Assembly: GCA_964293155.1 (NCBI GenBank)
Contig: CAXYYA010000014.1
Span: 1-64,000, forward strand
Length of the DNA: 64,000 bases
Reading direction: 5' to 3'
DNA from: JAQVEB01 sp028698105
Lineage (GTDB): Bacteria; Bacteroidota; Bacteroidia; Bacteroidales; Dysgonomonadaceae
A model generated the notes under the pieces. The model saw only the letters and a list, made by a program, of their open reading frames with translations. It made no database searches and was not told where the DNA came from. Shown here piece after piece: positions 62,501-64,000 of the stretch (the stretch's first letter is position 1; each line of letters begins with the position of its first letter). Both the position numbers and the translations under genes were made by a program.

Positions 62501-62739
62501 ACTCTACGTGGTGGCTAAGAAACGGTCGTTTTTTAAGATTGAAAACGCTTGAAGTAGGTGTTACATTACCTAACGAGTGGTTTAGGCCTATACCTTTTAC
62601 TAGCGTAAGACTTTATGCTACTGGCCAAAATTTGTTCAACTTAACTGATTTCAAACTTTGGGATCCGGAAATGGGCGGAAGCGGATTGGCCTATCCGTTA
62701 CAACGTGTATATAACCTTGGAATTAACGTAACATTTTAA
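59515..62739 (+). CDS. Second SusC/RagA-type TonB-dependent transporter
   Basis: 1074 residues. A long, polar start precedes the hydrophobic signal (FFTIIFVFLFTFSTLVRA, about residues 25-42). Then carboxypeptidase-like repeat (TITGVVTDNQDIPLPGVTVQ), DEVTITAFATQKKESVVSSI in the place of the TonB-box region, and the plug (ILLDGFEVSSSDLARVDPDN, LKDATAAALYGSKGANG). The barrel ends LGINVTF with a terminal Phe. It is only distantly like the first SusC, so another substrate is likely. No regulator or enzymes for it are within the window. 21 bases before its SusD partner. Confidence 0.96.
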   Translation: MTNTNNLRTKKPCERVFTGEFTKFFTIIFVFLFTFSTLVRAEGYSTSKNGVKDAQQNRRTITGVVTDNQDIPLPGVTVQVVGRQGGVITDADGRYSIEAAPNEELRFQYVGMKQVTTSVGNSLTLNIKMQEDVELLDEVTITAFATQKKESVVSSIETINPKELRVPSSNLTTALAGRLAGVISYQRSGEPGNDNAQFFVRGVTTFGYASSPLILLDGFEVSSSDLARVDPDNIEQFAVLKDATAAALYGSKGANGVIMVTTKKGQAGQAKISIRADGRLSQPTQVLETVDGITYMNLYNEAQFNDNPLLPPYYSAQKIQNTIDGLNEYAYPNLDWYDIMFKPSTFNQHYNLNVTGGGTVVKYYLSVSYDKDTGILEDNKLNNFKNNIDIDRFNILANITMDLTPTTKMDINMNSIFENFTGPVDETTEIFASVVATNPVEFPMYYLPDDKTAYVKHTLFGSDATGSMTNPYARMVRGYKDGSMGRITSQFSIDQNMDAVLKGLMARAKISIKNDNRNQNYRSYDPYLYNIKSYDEFTDTYVLQQVHKGTDALGNPSISRDGEFRVYMEGGFTYANVINDIHDLSGLLIYTQEETKNTGLGSGVSITQSLPARNQGLRARVNYGFMQKYLAEASLTYTGSEKFDKSHRWGLFPAFGLGYILSNEPYWEPLSNVIPNFKLKYSWGKVGNDQIAGAADRFFFLSDINSNSWGYRWGKDFNSYYGGFSINRYANPMITWEIAQKQNVGFEMDLFKNNAIKLILEYFTENRKQIYQARQNLPATMGLTSAVFGNVGEVTSGGWDGSIDINHSFNKDLWLQGRLNFTYAHNEYVENEEPEYRWPYLSDIGWPINTWKGYIAERLFIDQDDVNNSPTQELGSIPQPGDIKYKDINGDGRVNSDDQVHIGYPTVPEINYGFGLSGGYKKFDISFFFQGQDRVSFFIDPNGRRAWDLHGIAPFAGHRGALQIIADDHWNPNNPVAHAFWPRLSATVNQNNSVQNSTWWLRNGRFLRLKTLEVGVTLPNEWFRPIPFTSVRLYATGQNLFNLTDFKLWDPEMGGSGLAYPLQRVYNLGINVTF

Positions 62740-62760
62740 TTATCATTATAAAAAAGCGAT

Positions 62761-64000
62761 ATGAAATCAAAAATAGTATTTACAGGCTTACTTATAACTT
62801 TATCTGCACTGTTCACTAAATGTAGTTATCTGGATATTGTTCCGGATAATACGGTGCAGGTCAATAGTTTGTTTGAAAACCGTGACAAAGCCCTTAATGC
62901 ACTTTCAACATGCTACCGATATATACCGAACTTTGAAAAACTGCATCAATCTATGTCACTCGCAGGTGATGAGTGGGTTGGACGATTGGATGCGGAGGTA
63001 GCCAATGCAAGGTGGAACACACGCGGTGAAAAACTGATGCGCGGATGGAATAACTCAAATAACCCTATATTAAACTACTGGAGTGGAGGCGAAGGAGCTG
63101 AAGGTTTATACCAGGGTATACGCGTTTGTAATATCTTTTTCGAAAATATTGATAACGTACCAGACTTAACTCCTGCAGAGCGAGCTGACTGGGTAGCTCA
63201 AGTAAAAGTATTGAAAGCATACTATCATTATTACCTCACGCGTCTGTATGGACCCATAGTCATTGCCGACAATAATTTAGAACCATTTTCCACTGTTGAA
63301 GAAGTACGCCAGGAAAGACAACCGGTGGACTCCTGCTTCGATTATTCAATAAAATTAATTGATGAGGTACTTTTCGATACAAATGGAAATCCGAAAGCTG
63401 ATTTAGCAATAACACGCGATAATGCATATTACGGGCAGATTGACCAAATAAGCGCACGTGCAATAAAAGCCGAGATTTTGTTGACCAGGGCAAGTCCGTT
63501 ATTTAACGGTAATTCAGAATATTATAGCAACTTCAAGGACAAAGAAGGCAATACGTATTTTCCGATGGAATACGATCCGAACAAATGGAAACAAGCCCTC
63601 GATGGAATTAAAGACGCTATAGATTATGCTGAAAGTAACGGTAAAAAACTTTATACTTTTAACAGGCAGCCTAAGTTTTGGGATGTGGACAATTTTAAAA
63701 CATCGGAGATCATTCAATATGCTTATAATAAACGTTTCTCTATCGTAGATCCATGGAATGATGAACTACTTTGGGGGTATTCCGGACTTGATTATGAAGG
63801 ACAAGGAGGATTTGCGCATGCCACCAATATGCGTTCGGTTGCTGAACCAACAACGGCAAGTTTTGCTTGGCAGTGGCTGGGTGCCGACTACCGCATGGAC
63901 GAACTATTCTATTCGAAAAACGGTGTGCCTATAGAAGACGATAAAACTTTTGATTATGATAACAGGTTGCAAATTACCACTATTCCGGCTGACAACTATC
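62761..64000 (+). CDS. Second SusD/RagB-type lipoprotein, partial (runs off the window)
   Basis: 413 codons are visible and no stop before the window end. It starts MKSKIVFTGLLITLSALFTK with a likely lipid-modified Cys21, then CSYLDIVPDNTVQVNSLF as in typical SusD starts (YLDIVPD). Later LKAYYHYYLTRLYGPIVIAD and RAIKAEILLTRASPLFNGN are the helical core. It follows SusC by 21 bases and forms the outer-membrane pair with it. Confidence 0.93.
   Translation, partial: MKSKIVFTGLLITLSALFTKCSYLDIVPDNTVQVNSLFENRDKALNALSTCYRYIPNFEKLHQSMSLAGDEWVGRLDAEVANARWNTRGEKLMRGWNNSNNPILNYWSGGEGAEGLYQGIRVCNIFFENIDNVPDLTPAERADWVAQVKVLKAYYHYYLTRLYGPIVIADNNLEPFSTVEEVRQERQPVDSCFDYSIKLIDEVLFDTNGNPKADLAITRDNAYYGQIDQISARAIKAEILLTRASPLFNGNSEYYSNFKDKEGNTYFPMEYDPNKWKQALDGIKDAIDYAESNGKKLYTFNRQPKFWDVDNFKTSEIIQYAYNKRFSIVDPWNDELLWGYSGLDYEGQGGFAHATNMRSVAEPTTASFAWQWLGADYRMDELFYSKNGVPIEDDKTFDYDNRLQITTIPADNY

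Noticed and set aside
1..64000. CRISPR arrays, tRNA or rRNA genes
   Set aside because: No regularly spaced 25-40-base repeats were found and no cloverleaf-like or rRNA-like sequence was noticed on reading; a covariance search would be needed to exclude a tRNA fully.

Overview
The window reads as a chromosomal segment of a Bacteroidota bacterium, most likely order Bacteroidales. The evidence is two SusC/SusD pairs, a one-protein hybrid two-component regulator, Bacteroidetes-type -7 promoter elements (TAnnTTTG), few Shine-Dalgarno sites, and a ribosomal-protein superoperon that lacks tuf and adk. The genus cannot be fixed from the sequence alone.

Layout. (1) 1-6105: a gene-free AT-rich end with a long inverted repeat (198-420), a small Xre regulator/membrane-protein pair, a secreted SGNH-like protein, a CBM9/DUF5916 outer-membrane-type protein and a type II NADH dehydrogenase. 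(2) 6366-25123, minus strand: one long run of 33 translation genes from rpsL to rplQ (str, S10, spc and alpha clusters fused, including fusA, secY, map, infA and rpoA). Its few large spacers carry palindromic repeats and hairpins. (3) 25491-27089, plus strand: an ECF sigma factor, a probable membrane anti-sigma-like partner and a DUF4252 protein. (4) 27193-44897, minus strand: a pectin polysaccharide-utilization locus. In transcription order it is SusC, SusD, an Fn3/beta-helix surface lipoprotein, GH28, a CE12-type acetylesterase, GH105, a PL1-CE8 fusion, GH43, an alpha/beta-hydrolase-CE8 fusion and PL1. (5) 45272-53687, plus strand: the divergent hybrid two-component regulator followed by a DUF4861 protein, uronate isomerase UxaC and a UxaE-type tagaturonate epimerase. 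(6) 53736-59093, minus strand: a membrane/Nudix-like protein, lipA, dipeptidyl peptidase IV and two paralogous small lipoproteins. (7) 59515-64000, plus strand: a second SusC/SusD pair, cut by the window end.

How region 4/5 works (inference from families): pectin is bound by the SusD and surface lipoproteins. Methyl esters are removed by CE8 and acetyl groups by CE12 or the alpha/beta-hydrolase. The backbone is cut by PL1 lyases and GH28, oligosaccharides enter through SusC, unsaturated ends are removed by GH105, and side chains are trimmed by GH43. Released galacturonate passes through UxaC and the UxaE-type epimerase. The periplasmic sensor of the hybrid regulator would detect an oligosaccharide and switch on the locus.

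Main points for a second look: an in-frame TAA that removes the catalytic Arg/Trp of one CE8 enzyme while the rest of the domain stays open in the same frame; a strong terminator-like hairpin between the binding/transport genes and the enzyme genes; shuffling of PL1, CE8 and esterase modules; a regulator operon that also carries the uronate catabolism genes; and twin small lipoproteins of unknown function.
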